From: CAVYOE01 sp963770155 | GTDB taxonomy: Bacteria > Actinomycetota > Thermoleophilia > Solirubrobacterales > 70-9 | Direction of reading: 5' to 3' | DNA: 64,000 nucleotides | NCBI GenBank assembly: GCA_963770155.1 | Contig: CAVYOE010000001.1 | Coordinates: 186,001 to 250,000 of the forward strand | Shown: in pieces, positions 25,642 to 34,830 of the stretch | Position numbering within the stretch: the stretch's first letter is position 1 | How the letters are laid out: the number at the start of each line of letters is the position of its first letter | Position numbers and translations under genes: made by a program | Notes under the pieces: generated by a model | The model's database searches: none | The model's input: the letters and a program-made list of their open reading frames with translations, nothing else | Told to the model about the DNA's origin: nothing

Positions 25642-28611
25642 CTAGTTGGGTCGCGCGGCCTTGCGGCGGAGGCGCCGGATGCACTTACGCCTCACCTTCT
25701 TGCCCTTCTTCTTGCGGCAGAGGCAGAGCTTGCGCTTACGCCCCTTGCGCTTGGCGCACTTCTTCTTCTTTCCAGCCAGAGCCGAGAGCGGGCCGCCGTA
25801 GATCGCGTCGTTGCCGCCGGCGGTCGGTGGACGTCGCGGCGCGATGTGCCCCTGGACCTCGACCGCCTGCTGCCAGGTCGGGCGGTTGATCCAGTGGATG
25901 TCGTTGACCTGGACGCCACCCGTGGGGCGGAACTGAACCGCGTCGTTGCACATTTGGGCGTCGCCGCCGCCACCGTCGAGGCAGCCGGGGGCTCGCGTGT
26001 AGAGCTGGCTGGCCGGCACCGCGACCGCAGCGCGCAGGGAGCTGACCAGCGCATCGCGGCAGGCGCCGAGCGCTCCAATCGCGCCGGGAGCGCCGGCGCC
26101 ACAGTAGCGGCGGGAATAGGGCCCCTGGACAGGCTCGCCGAGCAGTGAGCGCAGGTCCTTCTGCAGGAAGCCGTACCAGCCCTCCTGGTAGGCGCTGCCC
26201 TGCGCCCGCGGAACGTCGTCGAACCCGATCTTGGCGCGGAGCGCGTTGAAGAGATCGTCGCCGAGCTGCGGCCGGAAGACCGCGTCCAGCGCCCGCGGCC
26301 ACCACGCGTCCATGATCCGGACCTCGGTGGCGTTGTCGTAGGTGTTGCTGTGATCGCGATCGCGGCGGTGAGCGCCGCCGTCCGACCAGGCCTGCATCTG
26401 GTTCACGGTCGCTCCGAGGTCGCCGGGGACACCGCCGGGGGCGCGGCGGATCACTTCCAGCATCCAGGGGAGCACCTGCGAGCCGCGGAGGTCGACGGTG
26501 CCCGCGTCCTCCATCGCGTCGATCGCCTCTGTCAGGGTCGCCTGCGCGGCACCCTCGATCCGCTCCTCGACCCGTTCGTCGAGTGACATGGACCGGTAGA
26601 TGGTGCCGTAGCCGTAGTTGCCCTCGGCGGCACGGTAGCCCGGAGCCTGCTTGTTGTTCCAGCTGGTGATGTAGCGCTGGTTGACCACCTGCGGGTGCTC
26701 GCCGAACGGCGTGTAGCGAGCAACGTTGGTGCCGGCCTCGATCCCGGCGCCCTTCTCCGGCATGACCGGGTCCCAGTCCTTCCAGTCGTACTCACCGGTT
26801 CCCCACGTCGGGAACTCGGGGTCGACGCCGTCGGCCCGCACCGGGTTGTTGCCCGAGTTGTAGTAACCGATGTCGCGGTCGTCGCTGTAGAACCAGTTGA
26901 AGGTGAAGCCGATCTTGTCGGCCGCCCGCTGGAAGCCCTCGACGTCGTTCACCTTGGCCGGCTGGTTGAAGTCGGAGAAGCCCCGCGCCGAGTCGGCCTC
27001 GTGGAAGTAGGTCGAGCGCAGCTTCGCGTAGGCGACCGGGACACCGTTGACGGATCCCCGCTTGCTGACGATTCCGTGGACGGTGCGATGCGCCTCGAGC
27101 CGGAAGACCTCCGGAGGACTCTGGTCGGCGGGGCTCGGGGTGATCACATTGACCCGCTCGAGCACCTCGATCGGGCGGCACTCTCCCTTGTATAGGTAGT
27201 GCATCGACTGCTTGGTCGGAGCGGAGCCGTTGGGCTCGCACAGCTTCTCGGCGAAGGTGTCGATGATGTCCTGTCCGGCCGAGGTTGCCGACCAGGCGAA
27301 GTCCTGGCCGCGGCCGAGCAGCACGTACAGGTTGACGCCGACAAAGGCGACGCCGCGCGCGTCGAACTCCGGGGCATGCATGTCCTGCTCGAGCAGGATC
27401 TGGGGAGAGAAGTAGGAGACCTGGGGCCCGAAGACGGAGATCGGGTGGCCGGACTCGGTTTCGGCTCCCGAGATCAGGAGTGCGTTCGACCCGCCGAGCA
27501 GACTCGAGAGCCCATCGAGGATGCCGCCCGGGCTCGGCGGTCCGTCGTCGGGACTGCCGTCCACCAGTGAGCCGGGGTCGGGCAGAGCGACCGCAGCGGG
27601 ATCGATGTTGGTCCGGTCCTGGTATGGGAAGCTCCTGCCCTGGACAGTGGTCGGCGCCTCGGGGTCGTTGGCGCTGCGGAAGTCCTGCCAGACCTGGGTG
27701 CCGGCCGGATCGCCGAAGCGCGCCCGCGCCGCCTGGAACACGGCGGCGTTCTCGAGCTCGCCGCCGCCGCCCTTGCCGAAGATGCCGCCGACCAGCGAGG
27801 CGGTCGCGATCACGTCGGTGCCCTTCCACGGCAGCAGCGGCTTCAGCACCGCGGCGTACTCGCCGGGGAGCTTGGTCGGGTCGAGGTAGGCCTCGCCGAT
27901 GTATTTGTTGATTCCGGCGACGTAGTTGTTGAGGTCGTTGCGGAGCTCGATGCCGTCGGCGCCGTAGACCTCGTCGGCGAGGTCGATCTGCTTCTGCAGG
28001 TCGGCCTCGGTGTATGGAGCGACGTCCCACTGCTCCGCGTCCATTGCCTTGTTGGCGCCGCCGACGAAGCTGGAGAGCTTGGCGCGCCCGGCATGCCGCA
28101 GGACGTCCATGAAGAAAAGCCGGTCCTCGGCGCCGGTATAGCCGGCTGCCCACATCAGGTTGGCGCGGGAGTCGGCATATATGTGGGGGACGTTGAAGTT
28201 GTCGCGCACGACGGTGACCCCGTTCCTGGGGCTGTAGGTGCGGACCACGTTCCCGGCCTGCACCCCGAAGCTGCCGTCCTTGAAGTAGTCGGGGATCTGG
28301 CTTTGGTTCAGCCCCGGGGTTGCGTAGACGAGGTCCTCGTACATGCCCCGCTGGTCGTCGCAGTGCTGCGGGATCGTGCCGACAGCGAGGAAAACGCCTA
28401 GTTCGATCGCATCCACGTTCTGGCACTGCCCGGGCGGCAGGATGTTGTGGAAGCCGCCGGGGTCATTGGTGCCGTAGGGCTGGACCAGGCTTTGGCCCTG
28501 GGCCGACGCGCCTGGAGCGAGGATGCCAAGAGCCAGGCTCGCCAGCACCGCAGCAGCAACCGCCGCCGCTCGCCGCCTGGGTCGGACCCTCCTCACCTCG
28601 AGCGCAATCAC
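25642..28611 (-). CDS. Secreted penicillin-acylase-family N-terminal nucleophile hydrolase with Lys/Cys tail
   Basis: About 990 residues. Signal peptide RRRAAAVAAAVLASLALGILAPGASA. The alpha-chain region includes VVRDNFNVPHIYADSRAN and WAAGYTGAEDRLFFMDVLR. The autocleavage site is GGSNALLISG, with the nucleophile Ser at about residue 375, followed by GPQVSYFSPQILLEQ. The family hydrolyses amide bonds of beta-lactams or N-acyl homoserine lactones. It is longer than usual, and the C-terminus is a basic Cys-containing tail (KKKKCAKRKGRKRK...). A GTG at 28653 would overlap the 3-hydroxyacyl-CoA dehydrogenase stop, so 28611 is preferred. Confidence 0.87.
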   Translation of the reverse strand: MIALEVRRVRPRRRAAAVAAAVLASLALGILAPGASAQGQSLVQPYGTNDPGGFHNILPPGQCQNVDAIELGVFLAVGTIPQHCDDQRGMYEDLVYATPGLNQSQIPDYFKDGSFGVQAGNVVRTYSPRNGVTVVRDNFNVPHIYADSRANLMWAAGYTGAEDRLFFMDVLRHAGRAKLSSFVGGANKAMDAEQWDVAPYTEADLQKQIDLADEVYGADGIELRNDLNNYVAGINKYIGEAYLDPTKLPGEYAAVLKPLLPWKGTDVIATASLVGGIFGKGGGGELENAAVFQAARARFGDPAGTQVWQDFRSANDPEAPTTVQGRSFPYQDRTNIDPAAVALPDPGSLVDGSPDDGPPSPGGILDGLSSLLGGSNALLISGAETESGHPISVFGPQVSYFSPQILLEQDMHAPEFDARGVAFVGVNLYVLLGRGQDFAWSATSAGQDIIDTFAEKLCEPNGSAPTKQSMHYLYKGECRPIEVLERVNVITPSPADQSPPEVFRLEAHRTVHGIVSKRGSVNGVPVAYAKLRSTYFHEADSARGFSDFNQPAKVNDVEGFQRAADKIGFTFNWFYSDDRDIGYYNSGNNPVRADGVDPEFPTWGTGEYDWKDWDPVMPEKGAGIEAGTNVARYTPFGEHPQVVNQRYITSWNNKQAPGYRAAEGNYGYGTIYRSMSLDERVEERIEGAAQATLTEAIDAMEDAGTVDLRGSQVLPWMLEVIRRAPGGVPGDLGATVNQMQAWSDGGAHRRDRDHSNTYDNATEVRIMDAWWPRALDAVFRPQLGDDLFNALRAKIGFDDVPRAQGSAYQEGWYGFLQKDLRSLLGEPVQGPYSRRYCGAGAPGAIGALGACRDALVSSLRAAVAVPASQLYTRAPGCLDGGGGDAQMCNDAVQFRPTGGVQVNDIHWINRPTWQQAVEVQGHIAPRRPPTAGGNDAIYGGPLSALAGKKKKCAKRKGRKRKLCLCRKKKGKKVRRKCIRRLRRKAARPN

Positions 28612-28624
28612 GCTGTTTGGCAGC

Positions 28625-29842
28625 CTAGCGAGCCGCCTCTGAGAGCGCGCCACCCGAGCCCGCGGCGCTGCGCAGAAGAGGTGCGGCCCGATAGGCCTCG
28701 CCGTGCGTCTCGCGGAGCTCGTCGAGGATGCCGACCGCGCGTGCCGGCCCGATCAGCTCGCTCCACTCGATCGGGCCCAGCGGCCAGTTGAAGCCGAGCC
28801 GCATCGCGGTGTCCATGTCGTGCGGAGTGCCGATGCCGTCCTCCAGTGCAAAGGCGGCCTCGTTCGCGATCTGGGTCGCGATCCGAGGCATGACCGCGGC
28901 GGCCTCACGTCCGGCTCGCCGCTCGAGCTCGGCTTCCTCGAGAGTGGGGGAGGTGTCGACGTCCTCGGGGTCCGGCGGGCGGTGCTCACCTTCGCCGTAC
29001 TCGTAGTAGCCACGGCCGCTCTTGCGCCCGAGCCGCCCTGCCTCGACCATCCGCTGCGGGATCGGGCTCGGCTCCCATCGCGGCTCCTGCCCTGACTGCT
29101 CGTAGAAGGAGTGGGCGACCTTGAAGTTGACGTCGATTCCGATCAGGTCCATGAGCTCGAACGGCCCCATGCGAAAGCCGCCGCCGAGCCGGCAGGCGCG
29201 GTCGATCTGCTCGTGGGTGGCGGTTTCCTCGCCGAGGATTCGCAGGGACTCAAGGAAGAAGGGACGGGCGAGCCGGTTGGCGAGGAACCCCGGGGCATCC
29301 TTGGCCCGGATCGGCGTTCGTCCCATCTGCCTGCCGGCCTCGGTGGCAAGCTCCAGCGGCGGGCCGCCGCTCTTCTCGCCGGCGACGATCTCGACCAGCT
29401 CTATCAGCGGCGGAGGGTTGAAGAAGTGCATGCCGACCACCCGCTCGGGTGCTGGGACGGGGGCGGCGATCGCGGTCACCGGCAGGGAGGAGGTGTTGGT
29501 GGCGAGCACCGTCTCCTCACCGCAGATCTCGGCGACCCGGGAGAAGAGCTCCTGCTTCAAGGAGAGATCTTCGGGCGCGGCTTCGATCACCAGCTCGGCG
29601 CCCGCGAAATCGTCCAGCTTGCCGCCCCGGATCCGGGTGATCGCCATGTCGGCCTCCTCCTCCGAGTAGAGACCCCGCTTGGCTCCCTTGTCGAGCCCGG
29701 TGCGCACCCGCGCCAGGCCCTGCTCGAGCGCCTCCGGATCGCTGTCGTGGAGGACCGTGTCGATGCCGCCGGCCGCGGCGATCTGCGCTATTCCGGCACC
29801 CATGGTGCCGGAGCCGACGATGCCGATCGTCTTCACGGACAC
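28625..29842 (-). CDS. 3-hydroxyacyl-CoA dehydrogenase
   Basis: 405 residues. NAD-binding GIVGSGTMGAGIAQIAAAGG, the catalytic region with VGMHFFNPPPLIELVEIV, and two C-terminal helical domains (DAPGFLANRLARPFFLE and GGFRMGPFELMDLIGIDVN; GFNWPLGPIEWSE). It oxidises 3-hydroxyacyl-CoA in beta-oxidation or phenylacetate-type pathways. The duplicated C-terminal half is usual for the longer form. Last gene of a four-gene operon with the acyl-CoA dehydrogenase, enoyl-CoA hydratase and cupin genes. Confidence 0.93.
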   Translation of the reverse strand: MSVKTIGIVGSGTMGAGIAQIAAAGGIDTVLHDSDPEALEQGLARVRTGLDKGAKRGLYSEEEADMAITRIRGGKLDDFAGAELVIEAAPEDLSLKQELFSRVAEICGEETVLATNTSSLPVTAIAAPVPAPERVVGMHFFNPPPLIELVEIVAGEKSGGPPLELATEAGRQMGRTPIRAKDAPGFLANRLARPFFLESLRILGEETATHEQIDRACRLGGGFRMGPFELMDLIGIDVNFKVAHSFYEQSGQEPRWEPSPIPQRMVEAGRLGRKSGRGYYEYGEGEHRPPDPEDVDTSPTLEEAELERRAGREAAAVMPRIATQIANEAAFALEDGIGTPHDMDTAMRLGFNWPLGPIEWSELIGPARAVGILDELRETHGEAYRAAPLLRSAAGSGGALSEAAR

Positions 29843-29844
29843 CG

Positions 29845-30351
29845 TCAGTCCTCTCTCGGCGGCGGTTCCTCGTCCTCGAGGTAGGGAACCGCATCCGAAC
29901 GCCGGTGCGACTCGATGAACGCGCCCTCAACGTCCCTCGATCCAGGTGCGCGGGTGGCGATCACAACCTTGCCGCTGTCCGGCTGGAGGTTGATCTCGGG
30001 AGCGACCATCGTGCTCACGACCAGGACGCGGGCCGGTGCCTCGGCCCGGTTCATGACCTGGTGGGCGCCCTCCTCGCCGACGCGGAAGGCGACCACATCG
30101 CCGCGCTCGAGCTGCCGCCACCCGTCCGGCGTTCGCAACGAAGGCGCACCGTCGATCACGAACAGAAGCTCTTCGTTGGCGCTGTGCAGGTGGTAGGGGA
30201 AGGTCGCCTCGCCCGGCGGGATCTCGAACAGGCTCGCGCCGAGCTTCTCGGATCCGGCCTGGCGCCCCAGCATCGCGCGGTTGAAGGTGAACCCAGGCTC
30301 GGTTCCCTCCTCGTCGAAATGAGGCTCGAACAGGTTGGGTACGTCCGGCAC
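29845..30351 (-). CDS. Cupin-domain protein in the beta-oxidation operon
   Basis: 168 residues from a GTG two bases after the enoyl-CoA hydratase stop. A single cupin barrel: FEIPPGEATFPYHLHSANEE (motif 1), RGDVVAFRVGEEGAHQVMN (motif 2), with metal-type His and Glu residues. A trailing acidic/basic region follows. It could be a small isomerase, a dioxygenase-like protein or a ligand sensor. Its position between beta-oxidation genes suggests a role in the same pathway; the reaction is unknown. Confidence 0.8.
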   Translation of the reverse strand: MPDVPNLFEPHFDEEGTEPGFTFNRAMLGRQAGSEKLGASLFEIPPGEATFPYHLHSANEELLFVIDGAPSLRTPDGWRQLERGDVVAFRVGEEGAHQVMNRAEAPARVLVVSTMVAPEINLQPDSGKVVIATRAPGSRDVEGAFIESHRRSDAVPYLEDEEPPPRED

Positions 30352-30353
30352 CG

Positions 30354-31118
30354 CTAACGCCCCTTGAAGTCGGGCTTTCGCTTCTCCAGGAACGCCTCCA
30401 TGCCCTCGACGCGGTCCTCGGTCGCCATCGCCAGCTCGAACAGGCGGCGCTCGGCGTCGAGTCCGGCGGCGAGCCCGGTCTCGTCGGCGGCGAGGACCGC
30501 CTGCTTCGCCAACTTCACCGCCAGCGGTGGACGCCGCGCCACCACCTCGGCCAGCTCGACGGCCTTCTCGAACCATTCGCTCTTGCTCGTCACCTGGTTC
30601 ACGAGACCCATCTCGGCCGCCTCCGCCGCGTTGAAGCGGCGGCCGGTGATCACCAGCTCCATCGCCCGCTGCTTGCCGAGGAGGCGCGCGAGGCGCTGGG
30701 TACCCCCGGCCCCGGGGATGATCCCGAGCGTGATCTCGGGCTGGCCGAACTCGGCCGACTCGGAGGCGACGATCATGTCGCAGAGCAGCGCCAGCTCACA
30801 GCCGCCCCCGAGTGCCCAGCCGGAGACGGCTGCGATCAGCGGAGTTCGGCAGGTGGCAAGCGAGTGCCAGAAGTCAGAGCCCTCACCGAGCATGTCCTGG
30901 AAGTCCGAGTCGCGCAGCGCCTGGATGTCGGCTCCGGCGGCGAAGGCTTCGTCGTTGCCGGCGATCACGATGCACCGCACATCCCCGTTGCGGTCGAATT
31001 CGGCGACCGCAGCGGCGAGCTCCTCCCGCAGCTCGGGGCTGAGCGCATTGCGCGCATCGGGGCGATTGAGCCGGCAGATGCCGACCGCGCCCCGGGTCTC
31101 GGTCTCGATCAAAGGCAT
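30354..31118 (-). CDS. Enoyl-CoA hydratase
   Basis: 254 residues of the crotonase fold. Substrate-binding loop AFAAGADIQALRD, oxyanion-hole segment WALGGGCELALLCD and catalytic GQPEITLGIIPGAGGTQRL with both Glu residues. It hydrates trans-2-enoyl-CoA. The start overlaps the acyl-CoA dehydrogenase stop (ATGA), consistent with translational coupling. Confidence 0.94.
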   Translation of the reverse strand: MPLIETETRGAVGICRLNRPDARNALSPELREELAAAVAEFDRNGDVRCIVIAGNDEAFAAGADIQALRDSDFQDMLGEGSDFWHSLATCRTPLIAAVSGWALGGGCELALLCDMIVASESAEFGQPEITLGIIPGAGGTQRLARLLGKQRAMELVITGRRFNAAEAAEMGLVNQVTSKSEWFEKAVELAEVVARRPPLAVKLAKQAVLAADETGLAAGLDAERRLFELAMATEDRVEGMEAFLEKRKPDFKGR

Positions 31119-32299
31119 CAGTTCCTTCCACCGTTCGGGGTGGGGGGCACCATCGCGTTGATGCCAGTCGCGTCGCGGCCGATGATCAGTTTCTGGATCT
31201 GGGAGGTGCCTTCATAAAGAGTGGTCACCCGCGCGTCGCGCAAGTAGCGCTCGACCGGATAGTCGTCGACGTAGCCGGAGCCCCCGTGGACCTGAATCGC
31301 GGCGTTGGCACACTCCACAGCGGCTTCGGTCGCGTACAGCTTCGCCACCGACGTCTCGACGGTGTTCGGCTCGCCGCGGTCCTTCAGGTCACCGGCTCGC
31401 AGCACCAGCATTCTCGCCGCGTCCCTCTTCACGATCATCTCGGCGATCAGCTCCTGGACCAGCTGGAAGCTGGCGATCGGCACCCCGAACTGCTTGCGCT
31501 CGGTCGCATAGTCGACCGAGGCCTGGACGCAGCCGTCACAGATCCCGGCACAGCCGGCGGCGACGCTGTAGCGGCCGGAGTCGAGCGCGCTCATCGCCAC
31601 CTTGAAGCCATCGCCGATGTCTCCCAGCATCGCGTCCTCTGACACCTCGATCTCATCGAGTGAGATCTCGGCGGTGTCGGATGCACGAAGCCCGAGCTTG
31701 CCGTGAATCTCCTGGGCCTTGTAACCGGGGTCCGAGGTCGGCACCAGAAAGCAGGCGAGCCCGCGGTGGCCTGCGTCGGGATCTGTCTGGGCGAAGACGA
31801 GCGCGACCTCGGCAAAGTTCCCCATCGAGATCCACATCTTCTGCCCGCTGATCGACCAGCCCGAGCCGGTCTTCTTGGCACGAGTTCGCAGCGAAGCGGC
31901 GTCGGAGCCGGTGTCGGGCTCGGTCAGTGCAAAGCAGCCCAGCGCCTCTCCCGAGCAGAGGCGCGGCAGCCACTCCTTCTTCTGCTCGTCGGTGCCCCAG
32001 CGCTCGATCGAGCCGCAGACGAGCGAGGTCTGGACGCTGACCACGGTCCGGGCCGATGAGTCAGCGCGCCCGACCTGCTCCACGATCAGCCCGTAGCTGA
32101 CGTAACCCAGGGAGCGGCCTCCGTACTTCTCGTCCACCGGGGCGCCGAGATATCCGACCTCGCCCAGCTTGCTCGCCAGCTCGCGGTCGAAGCGCCCGGC
32201 GCGGTCGTTCTCCCGCACGCGCGGCAAGATCTCCTTGTCGGCGAACTCTCGCGCGGATTCCGAGATCAGGCGCTGCTCGTCGCTCAGCTTCAGATCCAA
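31118..32299 (-). CDS. Acyl-CoA dehydrogenase
   Basis: 393 residues. Typical motifs: CFALTEPDTGSDAASLRT, KMWISMGNFAEVALVFAQ, QFGVPIASFQLVQ and LRDARVTTLYEGTSQIQKLI with the catalytic Glu. FAD enzyme making trans-2-enoyl-CoA from acyl-CoA, short- to medium-chain type by length. First step gene of the operon; electrons would pass to an ETF outside this window. Confidence 0.95.
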   Translation of the reverse strand: MDLKLSDEQRLISESAREFADKEILPRVRENDRAGRFDRELASKLGEVGYLGAPVDEKYGGRSLGYVSYGLIVEQVGRADSSARTVVSVQTSLVCGSIERWGTDEQKKEWLPRLCSGEALGCFALTEPDTGSDAASLRTRAKKTGSGWSISGQKMWISMGNFAEVALVFAQTDPDAGHRGLACFLVPTSDPGYKAQEIHGKLGLRASDTAEISLDEIEVSEDAMLGDIGDGFKVAMSALDSGRYSVAAGCAGICDGCVQASVDYATERKQFGVPIASFQLVQELIAEMIVKRDAARMLVLRAGDLKDRGEPNTVETSVAKLYATEAAVECANAAIQVHGGSGYVDDYPVERYLRDARVTTLYEGTSQIQKLIIGRDATGINAMVPPTPNGGRN

Positions 32300-32313
32300 G
32301 TTTGCACCCCCAT

Positions 32314-33105
32314 CTACAGCTCCCTCTCGAGCACTTTCTCGAACGCGTCGATCGCCTCGCGGGTGCGCGGACCGGGGGAGTCGGGGAGGCCGGCGCCGTC
32401 CACCGCGGAGATCGGTTGTACCTCGCGGGTGGTGGAGGCGAGGAAGGCTTCGGCGGCGCCCTTGAGCTCCTTGATCGGGTAGGTGCCCTCCTCGACATCG
32501 AGCTCGCTCACGACCCGCGCCCGCGTGATCGACTCGAGGATTCCGGTTGAGATCTCGGGAGTGCGGAGCCGCCCGTCGGCGTCGGCCCAGAACACCGCTG
32601 AGGTGGGAGCCTCGAGCACGACGCCGTCCGGGCGGACGAGGATCGCTTCGTCGGCCCCGGCCGCCTCCGCAATCCGGGTCGCCTGCATGTTGGCGGCATA
32701 AGAGAGGGTCTTGGCTCCGGTGAGAATGACGCTGGGGGAGTAGGTCACCGTGGCGACGCTGACGGTGGCCCCGCGCTCCGGCAGCTGCTCGACCAGCAGC
32801 ACCCGCCGCCCGCCTCTGGTCAGGACTATCCGGAGCTGGCCGTCACGTTGTTCGGCCGAGGCGAGCAGGGCCTCGATCTCCGAGGCGACAGCGGTACGGT
32901 CGACCGGCAGCTCGATCGCCGCCGCCGAACGCTCGAGCCGGTCGAGATGCTCGTCGAGGGCAAAGGCGCCGTCGGGATATAGGCGGATCACCTCGAACAC
33001 GCCGTCCCCGCGCAGGAGACCCTCGTCCGTGGCCGAGATCTTCGCCTCTGCCGGCGGCGAGATTGTGCCGTCGATGCTCGCCAGCTCGGGGGTGGGGGAC
33101 GCCAC
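32314..33105 (-). CDS. Class IV aminotransferase (branched-chain / ADC lyase-like)
   Basis: 263 residues. PLP fold type IV: LLRGDGVFEVIRLYPDG at the N-terminus, GAKTLSYAANMQATRIAEAAG with the PLP lysine, and EAPTSAVFWADADGRL with TGILESITRARV. Members include branched-chain aminotransferase, D-amino acid transaminase and 4-amino-4-deoxychorismate lyase, which cannot be told apart here. It lies 14 bases upstream of the acyl-CoA dehydrogenase and may lead the same operon. Confidence 0.86.
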   Translation of the reverse strand: MASPTPELASIDGTISPPAEAKISATDEGLLRGDGVFEVIRLYPDGAFALDEHLDRLERSAAAIELPVDRTAVASEIEALLASAEQRDGQLRIVLTRGGRRVLLVEQLPERGATVSVATVTYSPSVILTGAKTLSYAANMQATRIAEAAGADEAILVRPDGVVLEAPTSAVFWADADGRLRTPEISTGILESITRARVVSELDVEEGTYPIKELKGAAEAFLASTTREVQPISAVDGAGLPDSPGPRTREAIDAFEKVLEREL

Positions 33106-33138
33106 GGGAGCGCGAGGCTAGTGCACGGCCGCGAAACC

Positions 33139-33160
33139 TGTCCGGAAACCGTGGCTGGAC
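33139..33160. promoter_or_regulatory. Spaced TGTCC/GGAC half-sites upstream of the first LAXTG gene
   Basis: TGTCC at 33139-33143 and GGAC at 33157-33160 form an inverted pair in the 180-base gap before the gene at 33286. Similar half-sites precede the paralogous gene at 45149-46564. The rest of the gap shows no clear feature. Confidence 0.25.
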
Positions 33161-33285
33161 GTTTGTACGAGTCTCCTGCTCAAGGCGAGGCGCGTTCCAG
33201 CCGATAAAGACGCACGACCCGATCTTCGGGAGGCCCGAAGACGGTGTTATTGCGCTTCCGTTCGGGGTATGTGTTAGAACCTCGG

Positions 33286-34650
33286 ATGCGTATGGGATCG
33301 CCAAACCGTCTGCGCCGCAAGCTCGCGGCCACAAGCTTTGTCACAGGGCTTCTGATCCTGATGTCAGTTCCTGTCTTTGCGTCTTCCAACGCCGGGACTG
33401 ACCTGCTGGGCGCGCTCGGCGTCAACGGCAACTCCGGCCCCGAGTCCCAGGGCTCGAGCGGCGTCGCCGGAGGCGGCTCCGACTCGGCCTCCTCGACTGG
33501 CGATTCCCGCGCCGGCATCCCGCCCAACTACCAGCCACCCCTGCACGGGACCAACCCCCACGGCCAGGGCGACGTCGCCACGGTCGAGCTCGGTCCCAAC
33601 ATCCCGGCGACCAACCCGTATCCGGGCGATCCCGCCGGTCCCGAGCTTCTCGTGGTCGGCCGCTCCAAGGGTGAGCAGAACCCCGACGGCTCCTACCACG
33701 GACACATCACGATCGCCGCGCTCGGCGGCAACGAGCTCTTGGGCGTCGACACCAACGAAGGCCAGTCGGAATCGTCCCCGCTCGATCCGCTCAACGACCA
33801 GGTCTTGGGTCAGATCTGCTCCGGCTCCGGTGGCCAGATCTGCTTGGGCATCCTGACCGCTGACTCGACGACCACCGGGAACGGTTCGACCAACCACTTC
33901 ACGATCGCCAATGCCCAGGTCGGCCCCCCGGGGAGCGGCGTCGGGGTCACCGCCGGTGAGACCAACGGCAACATCTCTGACGACGGCAGCTGCCAGACCG
34001 CGACCGGAACCTCCCAGGTCGCCAACGCGAACGTCCTCGGCGGCCTCGCCGCCGACGCGCTGACAGGCTCCTCGACCTCGACCGCGTGCAACAACGGCAC
34101 TCCGCCGTCGACCAGCAACACCTCGGACGGGATCAACGTCAATGACAACGGGATCCCGCTGCCACCCGGCTGCGAGAACGGCGTTGCGAACACCAACTTC
34201 ACCCCGCTCCTGCCCCTGCTCGGCGCGGTCTGTCACGCCGATGACTCGGGCGACGGCGGCCAGGCGGCCCCGCCCTACGGAGTGCGCGAAGCGCTCACCG
34301 TGTTTGCGCTCGCCGTCGGCGGCAACCCCGTCCTGAAGGCGACCACAGCAGGCCCCGAGAGCCGCGCGGTGGCGCCCAGCCCGGCCGCCACCCCCGGTGG
34401 CGGCACCGGCCCGCCCCTGATCGGCCCCGGCGGCGGTGGTGGCGGCGGCGATGATGGTGGCGACGATGGCGGCGACGACGGCGGCCCCGGCCAGAGCACG
34501 GCTGACACTGCACAGGCCGGCGACGACAACCTCGCCTTCACCGGAGTCAACTTGATCTGGATTGCCCTGCTCGGTCTCACGCTGATCGCCACGGGCCTCG
34601 GCATCGCAGGCACCGCCAACGCGGTCCGCCGGCCGCGCCTCCACTCCTAA
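33286..34650 (+). CDS. LAXTG-anchored cell-wall surface protein (paralogue A)
   Basis: About 454 residues. Signal peptide (LAATSFVTGLLILMSVPVFASS), a Ser/Gly-rich stretch, then a conserved core beginning PPNYQPPLHGTNPHGQGDVA and containing several Cys residues and Asn-rich repeats. A Gly/Asp-rich wall spacer of GGDDGGDDGG type precedes the sorting signal LAFTG, a hydrophobic helix and a basic tail (VRRPRLHS). LAXTG signals are used by class E sortases of actinobacteria. The core is very close in sequence to the gene at 45149-46564. Core function unknown. Confidence 0.86.
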   Translation: MRMGSPNRLRRKLAATSFVTGLLILMSVPVFASSNAGTDLLGALGVNGNSGPESQGSSGVAGGGSDSASSTGDSRAGIPPNYQPPLHGTNPHGQGDVATVELGPNIPATNPYPGDPAGPELLVVGRSKGEQNPDGSYHGHITIAALGGNELLGVDTNEGQSESSPLDPLNDQVLGQICSGSGGQICLGILTADSTTTGNGSTNHFTIANAQVGPPGSGVGVTAGETNGNISDDGSCQTATGTSQVANANVLGGLAADALTGSSTSTACNNGTPPSTSNTSDGINVNDNGIPLPPGCENGVANTNFTPLLPLLGAVCHADDSGDGGQAAPPYGVREALTVFALAVGGNPVLKATTAGPESRAVAPSPAATPGGGTGPPLIGPGGGGGGGDDGGDDGGDDGGPGQSTADTAQAGDDNLAFTGVNLIWIALLGLTLIATGLGIAGTANAVRRPRLHS

Positions 34651-34830
34651 GCCGACCAGGGGGCCTGACCGGTTCGCCCCCGGATCGACCCCGAAGCTGA
34701 GCGCCGCAAGATCCAGCGCCGGCGCGCTGTCGCGCTGGGGCTGATCGTCGTAGTTCTCGGAGCGCTCGCCTACTGGTTCCTGATACGCGACGACGACCCC
34801 GATGAGGTCAAGGCGGTTGACGACCCGGTC

